Shown: piece after piece, positions 7,633-15,808 of the stretch
Numbering within the stretch: the first letter of the stretch is position 1
How the letters are laid out: the number at the start of each line of letters is the position of its first letter
Assembly: GCF_003226535.1 (NCBI RefSeq)
Contig: NZ_QKOB01000003.1
Span: 124,001-188,000, forward strand
Length of the DNA stretch: 64,000 bases
Source of the DNA: Meiothermus sp. Pnk-1
GTDB lineage: Bacteria; Deinococcota; Deinococci; Deinococcales; Thermaceae
Direction of reading: 5' to 3'
The notes under the pieces: generated by a model
The model's database searches: none
Told to the model about the DNA's origin: nothing
The model's input: the letters and a program-made list of their open reading frames with translations, nothing else
Program-made: the position numbers and the translations under genes

Positions 7633-8818
7633 GCCCGCCTGTAGCTTCTGTGGCCGCCAACACCCTGAGGTGGCCCACCTTATCGAGTCACCCTTGGGCG
7701 AGGTGTACATTTGTGACGAATGCGTGGGGCGGGCGGTGCAGATCCTGGAGGATGAATCCCCCAAACCCCGCTTTCAAGGTCCCCAGCGGCTTCCCAAGCC
7801 CGTCGAGATCAAAAGCTTCCTCGACCAGTACGTTATCGGACAGGAAGGTCCCAAACGGGCGCTTTCGGTGGCGGTCTACAACCACTACAAGCGCCTGATG
7901 CACCCTGAGGCCGAGATTCAAAAGTCGAACATCCTGCTTATCGGCCCCACCGGGACCGGCAAGACCCTCATGGCCGAGACCTTGGCGCGGATGCTGGATG
8001 TACCCTTCGCCATCGCCGACGCCACTACCCTCACCGAGGCCGGGTATGTAGGCGAGGACGTGGAGAACGTGTTGCTGCGGCTTTTACAAGCGGCCGACTT
8101 CGATGTCGAGGCTGCCGAGCGGGGTATCGTCTACATCGACGAGATCGATAAGATCGCTCGCAAGTCGGAAAACCCTAGCCTGACCCGGGATGTCTCGGGC
8201 GAGGGAGTGCAGCAGGCTTTGCTCAAGATCATCGAAGGAACCATAGCCAACGTGCCACCACAAGGTGGGCGCAAACACCCTCACCAGGAGTTCGTGCAGG
8301 TCAACACCAAGAACATCCTGTTTATCCTAGGCGGGGCGTTTGATGGGTTAGACCGCATCGTCAAGGCCCGGGTAGACCAGCACCCCATCGGTTTTACCAA
8401 GGCCAAGTTTAATCCGGAAAAGCTCGAGATCATCCCCGAGGACCTCGTGCGCTTTGGCCTGATCCCCGAGTTTGTGGGGCGAGTCCCGGTGGTGGTAGGG
8501 CTCGACGCGCTCGACGAGGAATCATTGGTGCGCATCCTTACCGAGCCCAAGAATGCGCTGGTGCGTCAGTATCAAGAGCTCATGCGGATGGAAGGGATCG
8601 AACTCAAATTTACCCCTGCCGTCTTGCGGGAGGTAGCGCGACGGGCGCTCAAGCGCGGTACTGGGGCTCGAGGCCTACGCGCGGTGATCGAGAAGGCTAT
8701 GGTGGACCTGATGTACGAGGCTCCCGGGTCGGGGGTTTGGGAGATCGTCGTAGACCTTCCGCACCTGGATAAACCCCTAGCGGCTTTAGAAGAAGCTCGG
8801 TTGCGGCAGGCTTCCTAA
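7619..8818 (+). CDS. clpX: ClpX, AAA+ unfoldase of the Clp protease
   Basis: A 399-residue protein. An N-terminal zinc-binding domain has Cys8, Cys11, Cys32 and Cys35. Walker A GPTGTGKT is near residue 113 and Walker B IVYIDEID near 175; [10 protein letters not shown] and the [16 protein letters not shown] sensor-2 region follow. It unfolds tagged substrates and threads them into ClpP. It overlaps clpP by 14 bases, so translation is probably coupled. Confidence 0.95.
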   Translation: MKRSKPACSFCGRQHPEVAHLIESPLGEVYICDECVGRAVQILEDESPKPRFQGPQRLPKPVEIKSFLDQYVIGQEGPKRALSVAVYNHYKRLMHPEAEIQKSNILLIGPTGTGKTLMAETLARMLDVPFAIADATTLTEAGYVGEDVENVLLRLLQAADFDVEAAERGIVYIDEIDKIARKSENPSLTRDVSGEGVQQALLKIIEGTIANVPPQGGRKHPHQEFVQVNTKNILFILGGAFDGLDRIVKARVDQHPIGFTKAKFNPEKLEIIPEDLVRFGLIPEFVGRVPVVVGLDALDEESLVRILTEPKNALVRQYQELMRMEGIELKFTPAVLREVARRALKRGTGARGLRAVIEKAMVDLMYEAPGSGVWEIVVDLPHLDKPLAALEEARLRQAS

Positions 8819-8863
8819 GAGGTGGGATAGGAGAGACCCCCCGTTTGTAGCGCGCGGGTAGAA

Positions 8864-8887
8864 GGGACACCCAAACCCGGGTGTCCC
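8864..8887. repeat. 9-bp stem hairpin after clpX
   Basis: GGGACACCC (8864-8872) and GGGTGTCCC (8879-8887) form a perfect stem with a 6-base loop. There is no T-run, so it may be a processed 3' end, a weak bidirectional terminator or an intergenic palindrome. Confidence 0.6.
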
Positions 8888-8995
8888 TAGCGCACTGGTA
8901 TGGGGCCTCGTGCGGCTTCACGCCTTGTGTTGTACGCAATACGCAAAACGCAAGACGTGACTTAGGTCATACGCCATACGCAAAACGCGGGGGTA

Positions 8996-9238
8996 GATTC
9001 CCTATTGGGACGGGCTACGCCCGTACACCCGAGGGACGATCCCCTATCGGGACCGGCAGAGCCGGTACACCCGGGGTAGATTCCCTACCCCGCCTACCGG
9101 CGGCGAAGGAGACGCTTCTTTCGCCGAGCGAAGCGAGACGCTTGTTTCGGCGTAAGCCGTGGGGTGGCGTCTCGGGACGAGCAAAGCTCGTACACCTAGG
9201 AGACGATTCCCTATCGGGACCGGCGGGGCCGGTACACC
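8996..9238. repeat. Family of intergenic palindromic repeats
   Basis: The spacer between clpX and the next gene (8819-9258) holds about five units of roughly 34 bases at about 41-base spacing. Each has GATTCCCTATCGGGA or a variant, then a short perfect hairpin, then TACACC. The hairpins differ but compensate: ACGGGC/GCCCGT, ACCGGC/GCCGGT, ACGAGC/GCTCGT and ACCGGC/GCCGGT. Units begin near 8996, 9038, 9079 (imperfect), 9163 and 9205. Upstream, 8930-8990 carries a separate repeat of the form TACGCAAAACGC/CATACGC. No gene is evident. Confidence 0.75.
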
Positions 9239-9258
9239 TGTCGGGCCTGGGTGCTGCG

Positions 9259-10542
9259 TCAACAAGGAGGCACCGGCTCACTCGCCGCCTTCTCGGTGAG
9301 GGTCGCGGCGTCGGAACTCTGGCCCACCACCACGCAGAGGGTGTAGTCCACGGCGGGGGCGAACTGGGCCCCCTGGGCCTTTTGGCCATAGCCGAAAGGC
9401 TGAGCCAGCCCATCGCCTGCGTAGACCGTGCCGAGCGAGGTTCCGTAGAACGACGACGAACCCCAAGCGATCTTCTTACCGGTGGTGGGGTCATTGCCCT
9501 GCAGGCTATAGTTGAGCGACTGGTAAGGCCACTGCCAGTCCGGGGGCAGGGTGTTGCCGGTTTTCCCCCTCGAGTCCGCCCACCCGTCGGTGAAGAGGCT
9601 CTGGCCGGAAGGCAGGGGCTCGAACAGGCCCATCTCGTACTTGCCGCCGAAGATCAGGACGTGAAACCGGGCCTTCTTCCAGGGGGTATTCCAGGTGAAG
9701 GGGGTCTGCCAGGTCAGGCCACCGGCTTTGGCGGCGCTGAACTTGTAGAACCCGTCGGCCCAGGCGATGGAGGTAGCTACCGTGCCGGCCCCGGCATCGA
9801 AGTCTAAAACCCCGTAGGGCCCGCGCAGGTCGAAGCGCAGTGCGTCGGGCGGAACCTGAGCGGCCTCGAGGTCATACCTGTAGCGAATCCGGGGGTAGTC
9901 CTTGCCCGCCGTGAAGGTCCAGGTGATCTCGAGCGGGATCAAGTACTTCCGGTGCCCATCGAGCGGGGTGCGGTCTTTGGGACTGCCGTCTTGGTTGAAC
10001 TCGACCGGCACGGGTTGGAGGGTACCCCAGCGGTAGTAGATCTGCTTGAAGGTGTGGCTGGCCGTCGGCGCGGTGGCCCCCACCGCCAAGCTCACCGGCC
10101 CCTCCGTCACCGGGAACTCTTTTCCCAGCGGCGAGTCGTCCTCACCGTGTTTGGAGGCCACACTGCCCTGGCTGCCGTCGGTGAAAACGCGCCACTGCTC
10201 GTGCGAAACGAAGTAGCCGAAGCCGCCGTCCGGGTCACCCGGAGCGTTCACCAACACCCGAACCCCATCCTGGATGTAGCTGAACTGTACGGCGTAGCCT
10301 CCGTGCCCCGAGTTGCCACCCCCCTCCCGTTTGAGCGACACGCTGCGCTCCAAGCCCTTGGAGTCGGTCCACACATAGCGGTCCACGGCGACGTTCTGCC
10401 CGCCGATGCGGAGGGTGGCGCTGTCCCGGCGGACCTGGCCGGGCGTGGGCGGGCCGGGCTCCGGGTCGGAAGCGCCGCCGGGGCAGGCGGTGAGGGTCAG
10501 GGTCAACGCGAAGCCGAAGGTCAAGAAGCCCAGTTTGGTCAT
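9259..10542 (-). CDS. Secreted lipoprotein, function unknown
   Basis: A protein of about 427 residues starting at ATG 10542 (MTKLGFLTFG). The signal peptide ends in the lipobox LTACPGG. The mature part is Gly/Trp/Tyr-rich and looks all-beta; segments such as YPRIRYRYDLEAAQVPPDAL and GLTWQTPFTWNTPWKKARFH recall carbohydrate-active or sandwich-fold proteins, but I cannot name a family. One Cys is next to the C-terminus. The next upstream gene on the same strand ends 19 bases away, so the two are probably co-transcribed. Confidence 0.65.
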   Translation of the reverse strand: MTKLGFLTFGFALTLTLTACPGGASDPEPGPPTPGQVRRDSATLRIGGQNVAVDRYVWTDSKGLERSVSLKREGGGNSGHGGYAVQFSYIQDGVRVLVNAPGDPDGGFGYFVSHEQWRVFTDGSQGSVASKHGEDDSPLGKEFPVTEGPVSLAVGATAPTASHTFKQIYYRWGTLQPVPVEFNQDGSPKDRTPLDGHRKYLIPLEITWTFTAGKDYPRIRYRYDLEAAQVPPDALRFDLRGPYGVLDFDAGAGTVATSIAWADGFYKFSAAKAGGLTWQTPFTWNTPWKKARFHVLIFGGKYEMGLFEPLPSGQSLFTDGWADSRGKTGNTLPPDWQWPYQSLNYSLQGNDPTTGKKIAWGSSSFYGTSLGTVYAGDGLAQPFGYGQKAQGAQFAPAVDYTLCVVVGQSSDAATLTEKAASEPVPPC

Positions 10543-10561
10543 AAGCTTGCCCTTTGGTGGT

Positions 10562-11857
10562 CTAGCGCAAGGGTAGGTTAGCCGGAGCCATGTTGAAAGC
10601 CAGGCCATAGGGGGGGTGGTTCAAGTCAGGGCCGCTGAAGCTGCGGTCTGGCTTGACCTGCTGCCCCAGCCCGCTTGTTTGGCTGGACGGAGCGTACATC
10701 AACAAGAGGTTTTGGCTGCCGTTGAAATCCGTGACCCAGAGGTTGCCCTCATTATCGAAGGCCATGGCCCCGAACAGGTAGGAGGGGGTGTCGGTTTGGA
10801 GCTGCACGTCCGGCTTGGCAGCGGTGCTGCTCAGCTCGCTTTTGGGGTAGCGGAACAACCAGTCGAGGGTGCTGACCCAGAGGTTGCCGCCCGCATCAAA
10901 AGCCAGCGCGTAGGGGGCGATAGGGGTGGTGTCGGTTCCGCCGGTGAGGGTGAAGTCTGGGGCCGGGCTGCCGCTGCTGGCGATCTTGGAGGGACGGAAG
11001 CCATACACCTTGTTGGCGCTGGTGGAGCCGTCGGCGACCCAGAGGTTGCCCGAAGAGTCAAAGGCCAGCCCGGCGGGGTTGTAAAAGATTTTTTGCAGGG
11101 TGCGGTCCGGGGTGAGGGTGGTGCTCGCCGAGGCCAGGGCATAGGCCGAAAAATGAACCACCTTGCCGCTCGTAAAGTTGGACACCCACAGCCCACCCTC
11201 CTCATCAAAGGCCAAGCCAAACGGCCCGTCAAAGTCGGCGCTGGTGAGGACTCGAGCGGGTTTGAGGTCGGGGTCATTGCTGTCCAGTTGGGAAACGGTG
11301 TATTGGATCAGTTGATTTTGCCGACGGCTGACGACCCACAAATTCCCGCCCGCGTCAAAGGCCAAATCTTGCGGATCGTCCACCGAGGCATCCTGACCGA
11401 GTCTGGTGGTGGCCCTCAGGGCGGGGTTACTCATGCCAAGGCCGCCGCCGTCGTAGCCCAGGATCAAAGGGGTCCCTGAGTTGATGAAATTCATACCCAC
11501 CCAGACCTTCCCGCTGCCCGGAGCTTGGACATAGGTCAGCTTGGCTTGGGCGCTGCCGCTGACCACTACCGTCTGGGGGTCGGCGCTATAGGCGGTGTCG
11601 ATGATCGCGCTGCCGCTCTTACGAACGCTCTGGGGCAGCAGATAGTAGTTGCCCGGAGCGAGCGAGGTGAGGGTGGTGCTGGCGGTTACGGTCTGCCGGT
11701 AGTTGTTGGGGCCGAGCACCACTACGCGGGGGTTCACCCCACTCGGGGCCACCAAAGTGATCTGTAAGCTGTTGAGGCCGTTGCTGTCCCCGTTGCCACT
11801 GCATGCCGAGAGCAGCGCTCCCAGCCCTAAAACGAACCACGCCATGCCCTTGTTCAT
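10562..11857 (-). CDS. Lipoprotein with NHL/SMP-30-type beta-propeller
   Basis: A 431-residue protein with signal peptide and lipobox LLSACSG. An N-terminal beta domain (residues about 30-110) precedes at least five repeats of the type LAFDxxGNLWV (for example DLAFDAGGNLWV, GLAFDEEGGLWV, GLAFDSSGNLWV, ALAFDAGGNLWV, AMAFDNEGNLWV), the hallmark of NHL or gluconolactonase-like propellers. It is outer-surface exposed by inference. The substrate is unknown. GAGGAAGATG precedes the start. Confidence 0.75.
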   Translation of the reverse strand: MNKGMAWFVLGLGALLSACSGNGDSNGLNSLQITLVAPSGVNPRVVVLGPNNYRQTVTASTTLTSLAPGNYYLLPQSVRKSGSAIIDTAYSADPQTVVVSGSAQAKLTYVQAPGSGKVWVGMNFINSGTPLILGYDGGGLGMSNPALRATTRLGQDASVDDPQDLAFDAGGNLWVVSRRQNQLIQYTVSQLDSNDPDLKPARVLTSADFDGPFGLAFDEEGGLWVSNFTSGKVVHFSAYALASASTTLTPDRTLQKIFYNPAGLAFDSSGNLWVADGSTSANKVYGFRPSKIASSGSPAPDFTLTGGTDTTPIAPYALAFDAGGNLWVSTLDWLFRYPKSELSSTAAKPDVQLQTDTPSYLFGAMAFDNEGNLWVTDFNGSQNLLLMYAPSSQTSGLGQQVKPDRSFSGPDLNHPPYGLAFNMAPANLPLR

Positions 11858-12138
11858 CTTCCTCCTCGAGGGGGGCGATCGGGGTCATCAAACTTGGTCG
11901 AACCCGGCCCTTTCGGCAGCCCGAAACCTGCAAGACAGCGCAGATCGAGGCAGCATTTCCCCCTTCTTACGCAGGGTGCAACAGCCCTGGTCAGATCTGG
12001 GTAAGAAAAAAGCCGGGTTCCGCCGATCCTCCCATCGCCCAAAGCCCCTGGGGCGGGGGAGGGCGAAGCGTCCTACCTGGGATGCAGCAAATCCGCCCCC
12101 CGGAAAAGATCGCCCAGGGCGCGGGGTCTTCTCTGGAG
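11858..12138. other. Intergenic region with no recognised feature
   Basis: 281 bases between a lipoprotein gene and the purH 3' end, both on the minus strand. It must hold the promoter of the propeller lipoprotein. I see no convincing -35/-10 pair, RNA or repeat. Confidence 0.5.
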
Positions 12139-13647
12139 TCAGTGCTTGAAATGCCTCGAGCCCGTAAACACCATCGCCACCCCTAGCTCATCGGCGGCGG
12201 CGATCACCTCCTCATCGCGCTTGGCCCCACCAGGCTGAACGATGGCAGTGACCCCAGCGGCGGCGGCGGCGCGCACCACATCGTCGAAGGGAAAGAACGC
12301 CTCGGAAGCGAGAGCTGCCCCCCGGGCCTTCGCGCCCGCATTCAGGATGGCTCGTTCCGCCGCCCAAATGCGGCTCACCGCGCCGGTGCCGATGCCCACG
12401 GTCACGCCGTCCTTGGCCAATACGATGTTGTTGCTGCGGGCGTGTTTGCCCACCTTCCAGGCGAACTCCAGGTCCCGCCACTCGGCCTCACTGGGCACGC
12501 GCCGGGTCACCACCCGAGGAGCGAGCTCGCCCCAGCTACGCAGATCCCGGTCTTGCACCAAAAACCCACCGACGAGGGGACGGTACTCGAGCCCTCCTAT
12601 CCGCGTAGGGTGGGCCACCAATACCCGCAGGTCGGGTTTCTTGGCCCGGTACCATTCCAGGGCTTCCTCGCCGACCGCCGGGGCGATCACCACCTCGAGA
12701 AAAGTTCCCCGCATAGCCTGGGCGGTCTCGAGGTCTAGCGGGCGATTCAGGGCCACCACCCCGCCGAAGACCGAGAGCGTGTCGGCGTCTCGAGCACGTT
12801 CCCAAGCCTCTTTTGGGGTCTCCCCCACCGCCACCCCACAGGGATTGGCGTGCTTGACCGCGACGCAGGCTGGCTGGGTGAACTCTTGCACCAGGAGCCA
12901 GGCCGCCTCGGCATCGGCGTAGTTGTTGAAGCCCATCGGCTTCCCTGCGAGCACCTGGGCATCGAGCACCGGGCCGGTCTGGCCCTCGAGCCGGTAGATG
13001 GCCGCATCCTGGTGGGGGTTCTCCCCGTAGCGCAGGGGGGTGTCCTCCTTCAGCTCAAGCCCCAACACCTTTATCGGCGGGAATTTCTCTCCCTCAAGCC
13101 AGCTCGCGATCGCCGCGTCGTAGGCTGCGGTGTGAGTGAAGGCTTTGTAAGCCAGGCGGCGGCGAAAATCGTTGGTGATCCCGTTGCGTAAGGCTTCCAA
13201 CACCGCTGCATAGTCCGCCGGGTCGCACACCGGCAACACCGCAGCGTGGTTTTTGGCCGCCGCTCGCAGCATGGCTGGGCCGCCAATATCTATGTGTTCC
13301 AGACATTCCTCAAAGGAGGCCCCCCGAGCCAGGGTCTCACGGAAGGGATACAGGTTCACGCAAAGCAAGCTGATCCGGGCGATGCCTTGCCGCTCGAGCT
13401 CCCTTTGGTGCTCGGGGGTAGGTTTGGCGAGCAACCCGGCATGGATCGCCGGGTGAAGGGTCTTGACTCGGCCTTCGAGGATCTCGGGAAATCCGGTGAC
13501 TCTAGAGATGTGAATCGCCGATAGCCCTGCCGCCTCGAGGGCTTGGTGGGTTCCCCCGGTGGAAATCAGCTCAAAGCCCAAGCCCGCCAATCCCTTGGCG
13601 AACTCGATTAGTCCAGTTTTGTCGGATACCGAGATCAGTGCCCGCAT
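12139..13647 (-). CDS. purH: Bifunctional AICAR transformylase / IMP cyclohydrolase
   Basis: A 502-residue protein starting at ATG 13647 (MRALISVSDKTGLIEFAKGL). The N-terminal MGS-like cyclohydrolase domain runs to about 190 (GFPEILEGRVKTLHPAIHAG). The AICAR transformylase domain contains the catalytic VKHANPCG motif and ends in VQPGGAKRDEEVIAAADE. It catalyses the last two steps of IMP synthesis. It is divergent from the yqeY-like gene, sharing a 43-base intergenic region. Intact. Confidence 0.95.
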   Translation of the reverse strand: MRALISVSDKTGLIEFAKGLAGLGFELISTGGTHQALEAAGLSAIHISRVTGFPEILEGRVKTLHPAIHAGLLAKPTPEHQRELERQGIARISLLCVNLYPFRETLARGASFEECLEHIDIGGPAMLRAAAKNHAAVLPVCDPADYAAVLEALRNGITNDFRRRLAYKAFTHTAAYDAAIASWLEGEKFPPIKVLGLELKEDTPLRYGENPHQDAAIYRLEGQTGPVLDAQVLAGKPMGFNNYADAEAAWLLVQEFTQPACVAVKHANPCGVAVGETPKEAWERARDADTLSVFGGVVALNRPLDLETAQAMRGTFLEVVIAPAVGEEALEWYRAKKPDLRVLVAHPTRIGGLEYRPLVGGFLVQDRDLRSWGELAPRVVTRRVPSEAEWRDLEFAWKVGKHARSNNIVLAKDGVTVGIGTGAVSRIWAAERAILNAGAKARGAALASEAFFPFDDVVRAAAAAGVTAIVQPGGAKRDEEVIAAADELGVAMVFTGSRHFKH

Positions 13648-13653
13648 AGGGCA

Positions 13654-13683
13654 ATCATACCTGGGCCGGCTTTCGTGTACCCT
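13654..13683. promoter_or_regulatory. Divergent -10 boxes for leaderless purH and yqeY-like genes
   Basis: On the minus strand TATGAT (13654-13659) ends 6 bases before the purH ATG. On the plus strand TACCCT (13678-13683) ends 7 bases before the ATG at 13691. Neither gene has room for a Shine-Dalgarno sequence. This TANNNT-at-minus-7 arrangement is the known signature of leaderless transcripts in Deinococcus-Thermus. Confidence 0.6.
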
Positions 13684-13690
13684 GATACTC

Positions 13691-14095
13691 ATGGGCACGA
13701 GCATCTACGACCAAGTCAAGAAAGACATCATCGAGGCCATGAAACGGGGCGACACCGCGACGCGGGACTATGCCCGGGTGGTGAAGGCCGAGTTCGACCG
13801 CAAGGGGGACGGCAGACCCCTCGAGGACACCGACGCGGTAAAGATTCTCAAAGCCCTCAGGCTTACCGCCGAGGAGAACAAAAACGCCTTTGAAATCGAG
13901 TATCTGGACCGCTACCTGCCCAAGGAGATGAGCGAGGAGGAGCTCGAGGCTTGGATTCGCACCCACATCGACTTCTCCAAGTTCAAAGTGCCCCTGGCAG
14001 CAGTGGGAGCGGTGACTAAAGCCTTAGGGCCTGTGGCCCCTGGGGAAAAGGTGCGCAAGGTCATCGAGAAGATCAGCGCCGGACGAAGCCAATAG
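13691..14095 (+). CDS. GatB/YqeY-domain protein
   Basis: A 134-residue protein (MGTSIYDQVKKDIIEAMKRG), the usual length of stand-alone YqeY proteins. DIIEAMKRGDTATRDYARVV, the middle YLPKEMSEEELEAWI and the C-terminal AAVGAVTKALGP are characteristic of the family, which shares a helical tail domain with the GatB amidotransferase subunit and is thought to bind tRNA. The exact role is unknown. Probably leaderless. Confidence 0.85.
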   Translation: MGTSIYDQVKKDIIEAMKRGDTATRDYARVVKAEFDRKGDGRPLEDTDAVKILKALRLTAEENKNAFEIEYLDRYLPKEMSEEELEAWIRTHIDFSKFKVPLAAVGAVTKALGPVAPGEKVRKVIEKISAGRSQ

Positions 14096-14107
14096 CCCCG
14101 GCTGAGC

Positions 14108-14137
14108 GTGACAAGTAAGGTCTTTCTGCGCTACAAT
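14108..14137 (+). promoter_or_regulatory. rnpB promoter
   Basis: GTGACA at 14108-14113, an 18-base spacer, and TACAAT at 14132-14137, about 6 bases before the RNase P RNA 5' end. Confidence 0.75.
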
Positions 14138-14142
14138 AGAGT

Positions 14143-14536
14143 GCCTTGGGAAAGGGGCACGGTCGCGGATGGGCAACCATCTGAGGAAAGTCCGGGCTCC
14201 ATAGGGCAGGGTGCCAGCTAACGGCTGGGCGGGGTAACCCGACGGAAAGTGCAACAGAGAGCAGACCGCCTAAGCTCGCCCGAGACCGGGGCCTACAACC
14301 CCTCGCTCGCGAGCCGGCAAGGGTGAAACGGTGGGGTAAGAGCCCACCAGTGCTGGTGGAAACATCGGCAGCTAGGCAAACCCCACCCGGTGCAAGGCTA
14401 GCCCGCGTAAGCGGGTAAGGTAGGGAGGGCTTGCCCGGCCCGTACCTGCGAGAAACAGCCGCTCGAGGTCGCTGGCGACAGCGATCCTAGATAGATGACC
14501 GTGGAAACAGAACCCGGCTTACACCCTTTCCCGGGC
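14143..14536 (+). ncRNA. rnpB: RNase P RNA (bacterial type A)
   Basis: Conserved segments are present in order: GAGGAAAGTCCGGGCTCC (14191 onward), the GTGCAACAGAGAGCAGACCG region, GGTAAGAGCCCACCAG, and near the 3' end GAAACAGAACCCGGCTTA. The ends pair (GGGAAAGGG with CCCTTTCCC, P1). About 394 nucleotides, a normal length. It is the catalytic part of the tRNA 5'-maturation enzyme. A promoter and a hairpin flank it. Confidence 0.97.
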
Positions 14537-14538
14537 TA

Positions 14539-14558
14539 CCCCCTCCACGAGGAGGGGG
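14539..14558 (+). terminator. Hairpin after rnpB
   Basis: CCCCCTCC (14539-14546) and GGAGGGGG (14551-14558) form an 8-bp stem with loop ACGA, followed only by a weak T-rich tract (TTCACTCTATTT). Confidence 0.65.
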
Positions 14559-14609
14559 TTCACTCTATTTCAGCCTGGCTGAAGCGGGCCACAAGTATCC
14601 CCTCTGCCT

Positions 14610-15080
14610 TCACCTTCTCGCGCTGAGGTCGTTCACCATAAAGCGTATGGACTGGGTTTTGTTTTGCCAGCTCACCAAGACACCCACGATCCGCTGATCC
14701 GGGGGAGGGGGTGGCTGACTGGGCTTGTTCTTGATCATAAGCGACACCCTCTGGCCTAGCTGCACTTGCTGTGGATAGAGGCTAATCTCATACCCCGAGG
14801 ATTCTGCGGTGAGAAAAAACCACTGGTTGTCCAGCGCAGAATCGGCAGCCTGGGTCTTGCGCAGGATGAAATCGATGAAATCGCTGTCGAAATGTTTGGT
14901 GACAGTGACGCGGCTGTCTATGGTGTAGCAAGAGAGAGAGCCGATTTGCCAATAAGCCTGGGAAGAGCTGCGAGAATCCTCAGGCACAAATGCCTCAACC
15001 TCAGCAGGGCCCGGACACGGGCGGATCAAGGTGCATGCACTGAGGCTAAAGGTGAGTGATATCAAGATCACCGCTCTCAT
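14610..15080 (-). CDS. Small lipoprotein cut from its promoter by the prophage
   Basis: A 156-residue protein from ATG 15080 (MRAVILISLTFSLSACTLIR): signal peptide with lipobox LSAC, then about 135 residues of no recognised family. The ATG lies inside the left copy of the prophage target duplication (CATAC, 15078-15082). The sequence next to the right copy, read on the minus strand, ends AAGGCG directly before GTATG, so the native ribosome site and promoter now lie 31.6 kb away. The gene is now downstream of the leftward phage tail operon and could be read from it. Confidence 0.7.
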   Translation of the reverse strand: MRAVILISLTFSLSACTLIRPCPGPAEVEAFVPEDSRSSSQAYWQIGSLSCYTIDSRVTVTKHFDSDFIDFILRKTQAADSALDNQWFFLTAESSGYEISLYPQQVQLGQRVSLMIKNKPSQPPPPPDQRIVGVLVSWQNKTQSIRFMVNDLSARR

Positions 15081-15082
15081 AC
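15078..15082. repeat. Left target-site duplication CATAC
   Basis: CATAC directly abuts the left prophage end at 15083 and is repeated at 46736-46740 directly after the right end. Five bases is the duplication length of Mu-type transposition. Confidence 0.8.
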
Positions 15083-15152
15083 TGTCATGTGCCACGCTAT
15101 TTGTCAGAAGTGAACCACGCTATTTGTCAGAAGTGAACCACGCTATTTGTCA
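15083..15152 (-). repeat. Left end: three tandem transposase-type sites
   Basis: CCACGCTATTTGTCA occurs at 15092-15106, 15115-15129 and 15138-15152, an exact 23-base period. Mu also has three transposase sites of about 22 bp at each end. The outermost copy is part of the terminal inverted repeat. There is no terminator between the last phage gene and this end. Confidence 0.85.
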
Positions 15153-15172
15153 GTAGCACCCCCAGCGTGAGG

Positions 15173-15808
15173 CTATTTCAATCCGTATAGCTCTAGCCGA
15201 ATCACTGGCGCAAGGGTGTATAGGTCGCTGCGAGAATAGTCGAATGTAAGCACGTCTCCTGCTTGAAGGGCCAAAATATCCTCATGTAAAACTCCGTAGC
15301 TTCTTCCGTCCGGGGAGTAGCTGGTGGCCTCACGTCCCGAGAACGCCCACCCCGATGGCGTGTACAGCATATTCACAGTCGTTGTGTCATAACTTCCGTG
15401 CTCCGCCCAAAACATTTCAACGTTGTTACGCTTTATGCGGCAACGTACCTGGCTTACGAACAAGCGCAACAAATATAGCTCGCTGCGCGGAACGGACAGT
15501 TGTCCAGAGTTGTACATGTTGAACGGATCGTCGATTTCGTTGAAGCTAAACGCGTAGTACACAGGGTTCAAGTCCGGAGAACTTTGGCTCAACGCCGCGT
15601 CCTGCTGGTACAGCTTGACGTAGTAACTCGTGGATTCTAATGTGTCGAGCCGTCCGTTTATATCAAGGATTTCAGATTTCAGGTACTGGCTGCGGTTAGC
15701 CAAAGCCTGAAATGCGGGGCGCAGCGATGCGGCGGTACGCCGGTCTACCCCGTCCACCGGAACGCTGACGTTTGGATCAAACGTACTGGATTCGGTCAGG
15801 TTTTCCAT
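15173..15808 (-). CDS. Tail tip/fibre protein with C1q-like C-terminal fold (putative)
   Basis: A 211-residue protein, last gene of the leftward late operon. Residues 25-60 look like a short coiled coil (LANRSQYLKSEILDINGRLD). The C-terminal part, ending GDVLTFDYSRSDLYTLAPVI then RLELYGLK, resembles the jelly-roll head of C1q-like trimeric proteins. It starts one base from the end of the upstream tail gene. A receptor-binding role is inferred from position and fold resemblance. Confidence 0.55.
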   Translation of the reverse strand: MENLTESSTFDPNVSVPVDGVDRRTAASLRPAFQALANRSQYLKSEILDINGRLDTLESTSYYVKLYQQDAALSQSSPDLNPVYYAFSFNEIDDPFNMYNSGQLSVPRSELYLLRLFVSQVRCRIKRNNVEMFWAEHGSYDTTTVNMLYTPSGWAFSGREATSYSPDGRSYGVLHEDILALQAGDVLTFDYSRSDLYTLAPVIRLELYGLK

